64,000 nt of DNA from Bacillus sp. CH140a_4T (GTDB lineage: Bacteria > Bacillota > Bacilli > Bacillales > Bacillaceae_G), in contig NZ_WBPF01000021.1 in the NCBI RefSeq assembly GCF_008923725.1, positions 197,077 through 261,076 on the forward strand, written 5' to 3'. The notes under the pieces were generated by a model, which worked only from the letters and a program-made list of their open reading frames with translations, did not search any database and had not been told where the DNA came from. Shown here piece after piece: positions 35,875 to 44,414 of this stretch. The translations under genes and the position numbers were made by a program. The stretch's first letter is position 1; each line of letters starts with the position of its first letter.

Positions 35875-36085
35875 TTTCTATCATCCTTTCTGTTTAAGTC
35901 TTTGTCATTATATCGATTGTGGAAACCTCTTCGTAAGTGAACATTTTGTGAACGTTTTTAAAGCGTTATCATATATTTACTATACTTTCTATTCAAATTC
36001 TCACTTTTTTTATAAAGGTTTTATATATTTCAATGTTGAATTACTAAATTTAACATTGAATTACATTACTACTAGGAGGATAACC

Positions 36086-36688
36086 ATGTATGAACAAGAA
36101 TTTTACGCATATCACATCGTAACAAGGAAAAAAATGAAGATAGGACAAAACATTCATTTTGATAAAAATCAAACTAATATCCTATTTCATTTCTTTTTTG
36201 AAAGGGAACATTTGAATTCTAACGGTGAAGATTCTATACAAATTTTAAAAGAGCATTATACAAATGAAGAATTACATATAAAAAATGATAATGCTAAAGT
36301 AGTTATGAATTATATGGGCCAAACAATGAGAGCGGTTAGAGAAACGATTGTAGAAATGGTAAGACTACAAGAATTCCCTGAATACCCTTCAAGATTATCT
36401 TGTTTATATGCTGCAAGGAGCTATGAAAATGCTATAAAATGGAAAGCGTTATTTGATTCTTACAATCGAGAAGTTTTACAAATTGTTAAACTACGAGTAA
36501 TCGGTAATTCTTTTGAAGGTGACGGAAATCTTTTACCGAAAGAAGACGGTATTCCTTTCTCTCAAAAAATTGAGCAAGCTAGAGAGTATTGGAGAGGAAA
36601 CGATAGTAATGAACTCCCTGAGTTACTGATTAATGGTGAAATTGAAGTGGTGAAAATTATTGATGATTTTTCCACAATTCATATTTAA
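36086..36688 (+). CDS. DUF2441-type protein
   Basis: About 200 aa, cytoplasmic. It begins [13 protein letters not shown] and contains [20 protein letters not shown] and IKWK, which I associate with DUF2441. The R..S....A.s.e.A pattern vaguely recalls ADP-ribosyltransferase-like folds, but that is only an impression. The ATG at 36086 follows AGGAGG; an upstream in-frame extension is hydrophobic and unlikely. A nucleoside hydrolase gene follows after 33 bases, so the two are probably co-transcribed. Confidence 0.65.
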   Translation: MYEQEFYAYHIVTRKKMKIGQNIHFDKNQTNILFHFFFEREHLNSNGEDSIQILKEHYTNEELHIKNDNAKVVMNYMGQTMRAVRETIVEMVRLQEFPEYPSRLSCLYAARSYENAIKWKALFDSYNREVLQIVKLRVIGNSFEGDGNLLPKEDGIPFSQKIEQAREYWRGNDSNELPELLINGEIEVVKIIDDFSTIHI

Positions 36689-36721
36689 TTTCTAACTAAA
36701 TCATATAGGATGGAGATTACA

Positions 36722-37663
36722 ATGAGGAAAAAAGTGTACTTCAATCATGATGGTGGTGTAGATGATTTAATTTCACTATTTTTATTACTTCAGATGGATA
36801 ATGTCGAGCTTACAGGTGTTTCAGTTATCCCTGCAGATTGCTATTTAGAACCAGCAATGTCTGCAAGTCGCAAAATTATTGATCGTTTCGGCAATGGAAA
36901 TATTGAAGTAGCTGCATCAAATTCCCGTGCGAAAAATCCATTTCCAAAAGACTGGCGGATGCATGCATTTTATGTAGATGCTTTACCGATTTTAAATGAG
37001 TCTGGAAAAGTTGTCACACCCGTAGCAGAAAAACCTGCACATCATCATTTAATTGAAACCCTACTACAAACTGAAGAGAAAACAACTTTATTATTTACAG
37101 GTCCTCTTACCGATTTAGCCCGTGCACTATATGAAGCACCTGTAATCGAGGGGGAAATTGAGCGCCTTGTTTGGATGGGAGGAACATTTCGTACTGCCGG
37201 CAATGTACATGAACCAGAACATGATGGAACAGCTGAGTGGAATTCGTTTTGGGATCCTGAAGCAGTAGCTCGTGTGTGGGAATCAAAAATTAAAATCGAC
37301 TTAGTAACGCTAGAAAGTACAAACCAGGTTCCATTAACTATAGAGATACGTGAACGTTGGGCAAAAGAGCGAAAATATATTGGTATTGATTTCCTTGGTC
37401 AATGCTATGCAATGGTTCCCCCTCTCGTTCACTTCTCAACGAACTCTACTTATTATTTGTGGGATGTACTAACTACTGCATTTGTCGGAAACACTAATCT
37501 TGTAAAAACTCAAACGATTAATAGTATCGTTCATACATATGGACCTAGCCAGGGGCGTACAGTGGAAACTGTTGATGGACGACCTGTAAATGTAGTATAC
37601 GATGTAAACCACAATGGATTTTTTAACTATATAACTGAATTAGCGAAGAAAGCTTCTACTTGA
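36722..37663 (+). CDS. Nucleoside hydrolase
   Basis: About 313 aa, inosine/uridine-preferring hydrolase family. The N-terminal calcium-binding motif is NHDGGVDDLISL (equivalent to DxDxxxDD); TLLFTGPLTDLARAL and EWNSFWDPEAV are the further conserved segments. It cleaves the N-glycosidic bond of nucleosides to base and ribose for salvage. I chose ATG 36722; the ATG at 36710 overlaps the AGGATGGAG site. It follows the DUF2441 gene. Confidence 0.9.
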   Translation: MRKKVYFNHDGGVDDLISLFLLLQMDNVELTGVSVIPADCYLEPAMSASRKIIDRFGNGNIEVAASNSRAKNPFPKDWRMHAFYVDALPILNESGKVVTPVAEKPAHHHLIETLLQTEEKTTLLFTGPLTDLARALYEAPVIEGEIERLVWMGGTFRTAGNVHEPEHDGTAEWNSFWDPEAVARVWESKIKIDLVTLESTNQVPLTIEIRERWAKERKYIGIDFLGQCYAMVPPLVHFSTNSTYYLWDVLTTAFVGNTNLVKTQTINSIVHTYGPSQGRTVETVDGRPVNVVYDVNHNGFFNYITELAKKAST

Positions 37664-37754
37664 ACCACTATCTATACGAAAAATAAATAGAGTGGCATCA
37701 CCTCAGACGATAAACCCCATATTTAGAAATTGGTGGAAACTAGATATTTAATTA

Positions 37755-37793
37755 TAAAAAAGAGTATTGAATTAACTTTCAATACTCTTTTTG
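37755..37793. terminator. Bidirectional terminator
   Basis: AAAAAGAGTATTGAA/TTCAATACTCTTTTT stem between convergent genes. Confidence 0.85.
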
Positions 37794-37826
37794 TGCAGTT
37801 TAATTATATTTAATTAACGTTGTACC

Positions 37827-38693
37827 TTATAGATTATTCATTTCATAACCATTTACAAAAAACGTTATTGTTTCTAATTCATCTTCATTTAATTCTCTAT
37901 CTACGTCTCGTTTATACGCTTCCTTTATATTCTCTTCATCGCCTTTATGAATTTCTGTATAAGTTCCTACTGTTTTTAGTAAATGCATTTCTTGTAAAAA
38001 TTCTTCTCGATTTATAGCTGTCCCATGAGAAAGAATATAGGTTTCAGCATCAAACGCCTCCAGCTCTTCTATTAATTTAAACGTTCGTTTCGTCGTATAG
38101 TTCCACTTTGAAGAAAAGATATCTGCATATATACAGTCTCCTAAAAATAATATCTTTTCTTCCTTCACGTAAATAACAACTGAATCATGTGCATGATCTC
38201 CGCCGACATGTTTTAGCACGCATGTCACTTCACCAAGGTCTAATTCAAGTTGATCCTGGAACGTTAAGGTTGGAGGAATAATTTTAATATTTCTCGCTTT
38301 TTCTTCAAACTCTTTTTTGATGCAATCCGCGCAAAATTCAATTTCAGTACCCTCTTTTACGCGTGCGTCCAACGCTTCATCTGTCCATTTATAAGATACT
38401 AGTGTCTGCATTTCTTTTTTCGTTTCAGCATGCGCAACAGTTAATGCATTTTGTAGTACAGGTAATCCAAAAATATGATCCCAGTGCCAATGCGTGAGTG
38501 CTACGAAATCAGGGCTTGATACATTCTGTTCTTTTAGCATTTCTAAAAATAATTGTGCATGTGCTTCTGAATTCCCTGCATCAATCATTACAGTTTTTTC
38601 TTGTCCAACGACCATTCCTAATATAGGTCTATCTGTTTCAGAAACTGGTGTCATATACCAAAATGAGTTTCCTATTTTTTTTATTTGCTGCAT
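37827..38693 (-). CDS. MBL-fold hydrolase
   Basis: About 288 aa. ALTHWHWDHIFGL is the HxHxDH metal site; HVGGDHAHDSV and LFLGDCIYAD supply further ligands. Unlike the 33-kb MBL gene it has a C-terminal helical extension of about 80 residues. Substrate unknown. I chose ATG 38693 with GGAGGA upstream. A TGG-like start context of an earlier frame is not supported. Confidence 0.85.
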   Translation of the reverse strand: MQQIKKIGNSFWYMTPVSETDRPILGMVVGQEKTVMIDAGNSEAHAQLFLEMLKEQNVSSPDFVALTHWHWDHIFGLPVLQNALTVAHAETKKEMQTLVSYKWTDEALDARVKEGTEIEFCADCIKKEFEEKARNIKIIPPTLTFQDQLELDLGEVTCVLKHVGGDHAHDSVVIYVKEEKILFLGDCIYADIFSSKWNYTTKRTFKLIEELEAFDAETYILSHGTAINREEFLQEMHLLKTVGTYTEIHKGDEENIKEAYKRDVDRELNEDELETITFFVNGYEMNNL

Positions 38694-38766
38694 AATTAGT
38701 TCCTCCATTTACTACTATTCTCTTCAATTTTTACTACTTGTAAATTCCTGCCATCTAACATACTAA

Positions 38767-39314
38767 CTATTTCACTTTATTCATATACTGTTCTTGTACA
38801 TGCTGCATTAAATCTCTCATCTTTTTTTCAGCCGGATGCTCTTGATCCTCTGGTACCTCTCTGCCATTGGCTGAAAATTCTTGAGAACATGCTGTACGAG
38901 TTACTTCTAAGTTTGCAAATGGAAATTCCCACGAATTTTCGCTTCTACTTCCAGTTGAAGCAAGGCGTATACAGCTTGAATCAATCTTTGTACGCTTCCC
39001 TTCCTTGTTTACTGTATAATATAAATCATTTACCGTGCCATATTTCATATTTTTTGTAGATTTCACAGCGGTACCATCAGCTGAGAAAGTAACAATACTA
39101 AACTCTTCTTCCTTCGGTAACAACTCCGCACCAGGTACGTTGTACACAACGATTAAATTCCCTTCGTACTCTTCAGGAATTAAATATATTGTATCTGTAG
39201 TTTCTTTACCAAATCTCCAACCTTTAATCTCTCCAACACTTCTGAACTAGGAAGGTAGAATGTATATGGCGCTTCTTTATTTAATTCATAAACATTATCT
39301 AAGTACCAAGACAT
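38767..39314 (-). pseudogene. Frameshifted gene of unknown function
   Basis: An ATG at 39314 with AAGGAGAG upstream gives MSWYLDNVYELNKEAPYTFY and then, after about residue 24, a frame that soon stops. A different frame on the same strand opens just after (VGEIKGWRFGKETTDTIYL) and continues to 38767 through PGAELLPKEEEFSIVTF and CSQEFSANGREVPEDQEH. Joining them needs a one-base shift near 39236-39250. The restored product would be about 180 aa. I do not recognise the family. The remaining downstream frame has only an internal GTG without a ribosome-binding site. Confidence 0.65.
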
Positions 39315-39363
39315 CTTTTTCTCTCCTTAAAAGTGATTACACTCATATTTTTAGACTATCTTA

Positions 39364-40149
39364 TTATTTCTTCCGGCAAACTACTACCATAGAATAGCAA
39401 TCTTCCCCTAACTCATTTCCTTCCCAATCATTATATATATGTAATAATTCAAATCCATTCGCTGCTAATAATCTTTCTAACTCTTGCGGATACGTATAGC
39501 GAAGATCAATCGTTGTTTTCAGTTCTTCTACTCGCACATCCCCCTCATAAAACCTTCTTGTTGTTATGTAGTGCTGTACTTGCTGAATTGAATCGTATGT
39601 CATTTCAGTATATAGATCACATTTCCTTCCCCTTTCATCCCTAATAGCTGTCCAATATTCTTCTGTAGATGGTTGTATTAATTCTTCTTTTGAAGGAAAA
39701 CGTGTATCGAATATGAATATACCATTCTCAGCTAACACATGATGAATAGATGTTAATAGCTTATTTTGATCTGTATTCGTAAGAAAGTGCTGAAATCCAT
39801 GGCCAACCATAAATGCTAACGGAATCGTTTCTTCAATCTTCAATTGTAAGCAGTCTTGTTGTAATCATTTTACTTTTTTACACTCCATAGATTTTCTCTT
39901 CGCTTCAGCAAGCATGCCTTCATGTATATCTACACCGATCATTTGATATCCGTTTTCAATAAAGGGAATGGTAACTCTGCCTGTTCCACAAGCAATATCT
40001 AGAATCCATTCATTTTGTATACTTAGTTTTTGTGCCCATGATAGTAAGAACGGAAAATCTGACAAACTTTTATTTTCCACATCATATCGTTTTGGGTTTT
40101 CATATTCAGATAGACTCCATTTTGTTTGCAATTGTATTCCCCATTTCAT
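39364..40149 (-). pseudogene. SAM-dependent methyltransferase interrupted by an in-frame TGA
   Basis: Class I methyltransferase. The N-terminal part has WILDIACGTGRVTIPF (SAM-binding motif I) and MIGVDIHEGML (motif II). A TGA at 39865-39867 interrupts the frame, which then continues unchanged (LQQDCLQLKIEETIP, FMVGHGFQHFL, YDSIQQVQHYITTRR) to 39364. No frameshift is needed; a TGG to TGA change would explain it. Full length would be about 261 aa. Start taken at ATG 40149; a GTG lies two codons earlier. Confidence 0.8.
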
Positions 40150-40282
40150 TTCCACTTAAGTTTAATATATAAATTATAACGAATTATTAGTTTTTTCTCT
40201 ATAATCAAACACAATTACTTGGACTAATCTAACTTTCCTTTTCGTAAGCTAAAAATAAGTGGAAGAATCGGAGTGTGATACG

Positions 40283-41020
40283 ATGGAACGATTATGGATT
40301 CCTATGATAGTTACATTTTTTTCATTCGGTGGATTACTATTAGGCGGTGCAGTCGGCATTGCTACGCGCCAGCTAATTGAAGAAAAAATGCATCGTTTAT
40401 ATGCATTTTGTGGCGGAATTTTGCTTGGACTTTTATCTCTTGAAATTATTCCTGAAACATTTTCAAGCTTTGAAATAATTGGGCCTATACTTGGTATAGC
40501 TATCGGTATTTTAGTTATGAGCTTATTAGATAACTATTGTCATCATCCAATGATACATAAAAAAGATCAACAAGCATGGCAAACTTTCCTTTTTCTCTCT
40601 TTCGCTATATTTATTCATAATTTACCGAGTGGATTTGCTTTAGGTACAGCTTTTATCAATCATGCTGACTCTGCCATTCCTTTTTTAATAGCAATTGTCG
40701 TTCACCATATTCCTGAAGGATTAGCATTAATTATTCCCTTTCTCTTTACAAAACATAAATATATTTCCTTTTTATTAACAACTTTATTACTTTCAGTTAT
40801 TCTCGGTACCGGTACTGTTTTTGGAATTTTGATGGAAGGAAAAGCTCTTCATCTACAAGGTCTCATTATGGGAAGTGCTATCGGTTCACTTGGCTATGTT
40901 ACAATTCATGAAATGCTTTGGAAAGCTAAGAAACAACTCTCTTCCCTTACATTTTTAATGTGGGCAACTAGTGGATTTTTACTAATAACAATGTTCACTC
41001 TATTTGCTGGACACCACTAA
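40283..41020 (+). CDS. ZIP-family metal transporter
   Basis: About 245 aa with eight membrane helices. The metal-binding helices IHNLPSGFALGTAF and VHHIPEGLALIIPF carry the conserved His/Glu residues of ZIP zinc/iron/manganese importers. A histidine-rich loop (YCHHPMIH) lies between helices 3 and 4. I chose ATG 40283, nine bases after GGAG. Single gene. Confidence 0.88.
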   Translation: MERLWIPMIVTFFSFGGLLLGGAVGIATRQLIEEKMHRLYAFCGGILLGLLSLEIIPETFSSFEIIGPILGIAIGILVMSLLDNYCHHPMIHKKDQQAWQTFLFLSFAIFIHNLPSGFALGTAFINHADSAIPFLIAIVVHHIPEGLALIIPFLFTKHKYISFLLTTLLLSVILGTGTVFGILMEGKALHLQGLIMGSAIGSLGYVTIHEMLWKAKKQLSSLTFLMWATSGFLLITMFTLFAGHH

Positions 41021-41028
41021 ATCAAACG

Positions 41029-41072
41029 AAAAAAGAAAGCTGAGAACAATTTGTCTTCAGCTTTCTTTTTTT
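41029..41072. terminator. Bidirectional terminator
   Basis: AAAAAAGAAAGCTGA/TCAGCTTTCTTTTTT stem between convergent genes. Confidence 0.85.
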
Positions 41073-42075
41073 ATTTTTGTATCTCTCTATAAAAAGAAAA
41101 ATCATTCACATTATTTTGTACTCGTTTCTCTTCCTTTACCTCTTTATCCTTGCTCTTAGGTATTTTTATATTTCCTAGTTTAATCGCATCTTGCATACTA
41201 TTACTAACTAGATTTCCCGCTAAAATTGTCATACTATAAAAAGCAATTGGTATAAGTACAATCCATGTATGTGTAGTTAAATGGCGGAAGTTTTGACCAA
41301 TTAGGCCCGTCCATTCTTTTGTTACACTATCTGGATCCATTCCACTAAAAGTTATTGTTCCACCAAAAAATAATTGCAACAACCCAAGGTGTAAAAGAAG
41401 TAATAAAGTACTTACAAATTGTTGAGCTACTAATAAAAGAAATGATGGTAACATATGCGGCCATATATGGTGCTTCAACCTATGCCACTTACTTCCGCCG
41501 AGCACAGTAGCTGCCAACATAAATTCTTCTTTCTTAATACGCTTTACTTCTTGCGCTACATACAACATAACTGTTGGCACAGCAAGGCATACAAGTACTA
41601 TAATTTGAAATGCCACACGCAAATATAACGGCACAACTTCTGCTCCACTATCAAACGTTAAAACTTCATTTAACATAAAATAAGAAATCATAACCATCGG
41701 TACAATACTAAAAGGATCAAAAAAGGATGAAATAACTGGAAAAGAACGTTTACCATACATACCAAGAAGTAAACCAATTCCCCCTCCAACTATAACTCTT
41801 AATATCGCTATAATGATACTCGCTCCAACTGTCCATTTCGCGCCTTCTATTATTAATTGAACAAGGTCGCGGCCTTTCACATCACTTCCAAACCAAAATT
41901 TACTTGATGGTGAAAATGGGGCTGCCTCTAGTTCCCCTTTTTCGTTATACATCATCGTAAGTTCACGAATATTCCCATCAAAAAACACCGTATATCCAAT
42001 ACTAACAATCATTAGTACACTCAAAAAAGTAATACCTATCCAAAATCTCACATCTCTTTTTACAACTTGCCACAT
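41071..42075 (-). CDS. Opp/Dpp-type ABC transporter permease (OppC-like)
   Basis: About 334 aa, six helices. It has a short N-terminal helix and extracytoplasmic loop (FWFGSDVKGRDL, as in DppC: HWLGTDxxGRD) and the EAA-type cytoplasmic motif in EFMLAATVLGGSKWHRLKHHIWP. It follows the other permease gene after one base. No ATPase or substrate-binding gene is next to it; the operon starts with an MFS gene. Confidence 0.83.
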   Translation of the reverse strand: MWQVVKRDVRFWIGITFLSVLMIVSIGYTVFFDGNIRELTMMYNEKGELEAAPFSPSSKFWFGSDVKGRDLVQLIIEGAKWTVGASIIIAILRVIVGGGIGLLLGMYGKRSFPVISSFFDPFSIVPMVMISYFMLNEVLTFDSGAEVVPLYLRVAFQIIVLVCLAVPTVMLYVAQEVKRIKKEEFMLAATVLGGSKWHRLKHHIWPHMLPSFLLLVAQQFVSTLLLLLHLGLLQLFFGGTITFSGMDPDSVTKEWTGLIGQNFRHLTTHTWIVLIPIAFYSMTILAGNLVSNSMQDAIKLGNIKIPKSKDKEVKEEKRVQNNVNDFSFYREIQK

Positions 42076-42076
42076 G

Positions 42077-42943
42077 TTACACACGCTCCTTTATCACATT
42101 TTGTAAAAGCGTATGTAATATACGAAATAGTATAAAAAGCGGTACGTATAATATTACTAGACTCACTGTAAATATTTCTAATTTAGAATTTTCTTTTACA
42201 AAAACAAACATTCCATATGTATTGAAAATCCATTCGATAATATATAAATTTGAAAGCATAAATAAAATATTTGTTTTCGCATAATAAATTGTCGTCAATA
42301 AAACATTTCTTGAAATATGATGTGTCAAAATATGCCGTAAGCTTAATCCTTTACTCTTGGCAAACAAACTATATTCTTTCTCTAATTCTTCTTTAAATCG
42401 TAATAACAAAAGTTTAATAAACAATAATGTTGTTGGTATAGTAAGGCATATAATCGGTAACAAACGTATTCTTTCTTCCCCTAATCCAGCTAGTTTGACC
42501 GGCATAAATCCTGTTTTTTGAAACATAATTACGACAAGAAGTTGTGATAATAAAATAAGTAATATATCCGGTATACTCTCAAGCGTAAGAAAAATCCCGT
42601 TCCACATTTTCTGTTTCATATGAGAACGCTGTAATACCAAAACGACAAGTATATACGCTATAAGCAAAGATAATAAAAAAGCTGAGAGAAATACAATCAT
42701 CGTTTCAATATAATGAATCCATATTTGCGGAAACAATTTTCTTGAGTTCCGAAATCCATATGTAATTTCACCTGGTTGAAGTAACTTCCCTCCAAGAAAG
42801 ACAATCGTGTTCCAAAAACCAATTAAATCAATTTGCAATCCTTTAAATAAACGCGGTAGCGCACCTAGACAGATTATACATAAGATTGCAGCTACTAGTT
42901 GTAAACAAGTAATCCCACACCATTTAACAATTCGCATCAACAT
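42077..42943 (-). CDS. Opp/Dpp-type ABC transporter permease (OppB-like)
   Basis: 288 aa, six helices. The EAA-type motif is EKEYSLFAKSKGLSLRHILT, typical of OppB/DppB. It is second in the operon, 55 bases after the MFS gene and directly before the OppC-like gene. AAGGAG precedes the ATG. It should pair with OppC-like permease; the ATPases that energise it must be encoded elsewhere if the system is functional. Confidence 0.82.
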   Translation of the reverse strand: MLMRIVKWCGITCLQLVAAILCIICLGALPRLFKGLQIDLIGFWNTIVFLGGKLLQPGEITYGFRNSRKLFPQIWIHYIETMIVFLSAFLLSLLIAYILVVLVLQRSHMKQKMWNGIFLTLESIPDILLILLSQLLVVIMFQKTGFMPVKLAGLGEERIRLLPIICLTIPTTLLFIKLLLLRFKEELEKEYSLFAKSKGLSLRHILTHHISRNVLLTTIYYAKTNILFMLSNLYIIEWIFNTYGMFVFVKENSKLEIFTVSLVILYVPLFILFRILHTLLQNVIKERV

Positions 42944-42998
42944 AACGATTTCTCCTTACCATCCGATAGAATATTCAGAAATCAAAAAGCCACATATA

Positions 42999-44261
42999 TT
43001 ACATCTCTTCAGCTATACCTTGCACCCGTTTCTTCCCACTAGGTAAAATGGCTTGATATAAACACGTAACAAAAAATAATAAACCAAATAAAATAATAAA
43101 CAACGTATCTGCACGAATCCATTTCGGGAATAACATGGCTATCGCACCGAGAGATAACAACTGGAATCCTGTCGTTAATGGACTAAGTAAACTTTGAACG
43201 CGTCCCATGAATGACTCTTCTACAATTTCATACATCCAGCCCATTATTGCAACATTAATAAACGGTAAAAAGAAAGTCGCAAAAGCGATACATACATAAA
43301 AAGACCATACGTGATTTACAAAGTAACACATACCGAAGAACACACCTGATCCCGCCATACCAAATACAATAATAGATTTTGGTGCATATTTCTTACCTAT
43401 ACTTGTTGCTATTATACTTCCAATTAGTAATGAAATCCCTCCAACTACACCGCCTACCATCGCTAAACTTTCATACGTTGCTGGTGCTAATTTGTATTTT
43501 AATATGTAAGTTGTTGATACGCTTAAAATACCATTTAATAATCCAAAAACGATAAATCCTAAAAGTAATTTTTTCAAAGTTTCATTTTGGTATATATACT
43601 TGATCCCTTCTTGAAACTCTGTTATTAACATCTTCAAATTAACTTCTTTCCATTTTGTTCTACCATTTGGCAAACGAACTTTTTCTGGAATGGACATCGT
43701 TTGAATCAAAATACCACTCATAATAAAGGTGAGCGTATTTACTAAAATGCTCCCGTATATTCCAAAAGTCCAGTACACCATCGTTGCAATTCCTACACCA
43801 AATAAAGCATACAAACTATTTACCATTTGATTAATCCCAGCTGCTGCACCGTATTGGTCTGATTCAACTACTCCCTGTATCATCGACTGTTCTGATGGAG
43901 AGAAAAATTGTATACATGCATTTTCTAAAAATAAAAATATAAAGACGAGTATAATCATCCCATAATAAAGTGAAATTAGGATTCCAATATTACAGAGCGA
44001 ACAACATATGTTACTTACTGTACAAATACGCTTTCTATCAAAACGATCCACTACTGTCCCTACTAATAGAAAAAAGATTAATGCAGGTAATGCGATCATA
44101 ATTTGTGTCATCGTTGCGTAAACTGGTTGTTTTCCGTATTGATCTAACAAGTAAAACATTAAAGAAATTCCAGCAATCATAGAACCGAGTCGCTCTAAAA
44201 TATTTGCTAGAAAAAAACGTGCATACACTTTGTTGCGAAATAACTGTAGCATTTCTTTCAT
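42999..44261 (-). CDS. MFS transporter, Mef/MFS_3-like
   Basis: About 420 aa with 10-12 helices. VGTVVDRFDRKRI is the MFS loop 2-3 motif; the overall pattern fits the drug-efflux MFS_3 group. I chose ATG 44261, which follows AAAGGA, over a start 8 codons earlier. It opens an operon with two Opp-type permeases, an unusual pairing. Confidence 0.85.
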   Translation of the reverse strand: MKEMLQLFRNKVYARFFLANILERLGSMIAGISLMFYLLDQYGKQPVYATMTQIMIALPALIFFLLVGTVVDRFDRKRICTVSNICCSLCNIGILISLYYGMIILVFIFLFLENACIQFFSPSEQSMIQGVVESDQYGAAAGINQMVNSLYALFGVGIATMVYWTFGIYGSILVNTLTFIMSGILIQTMSIPEKVRLPNGRTKWKEVNLKMLITEFQEGIKYIYQNETLKKLLLGFIVFGLLNGILSVSTTYILKYKLAPATYESLAMVGGVVGGISLLIGSIIATSIGKKYAPKSIIVFGMAGSGVFFGMCYFVNHVWSFYVCIAFATFFLPFINVAIMGWMYEIVEESFMGRVQSLLSPLTTGFQLLSLGAIAMLFPKWIRADTLFIILFGLLFFVTCLYQAILPSGKKRVQGIAEEM

Positions 44262-44372
44262 ACTTCGTATCCTTTCTCTCGACAAAATAGTATTATTTTA
44301 GTCATTTCTTGGAAGTTACATTATATTTTTCGACCATTATCCAATCTTTTCCTTCTATATAAAGAACATTAC

Positions 44373-44408
44373 AAAAAGACTCTTGTCTTTTATACAAGAG
44401 TCTTTTTC
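44373..44408 (-). terminator. Terminator of the BceAB-type operon
   Basis: AAAAAGACTCTTGT/ACAAGAGTCTTTTT stem; T-rich on both sides. Confidence 0.85.
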
Positions 44409-44414
44409 CTTTAA

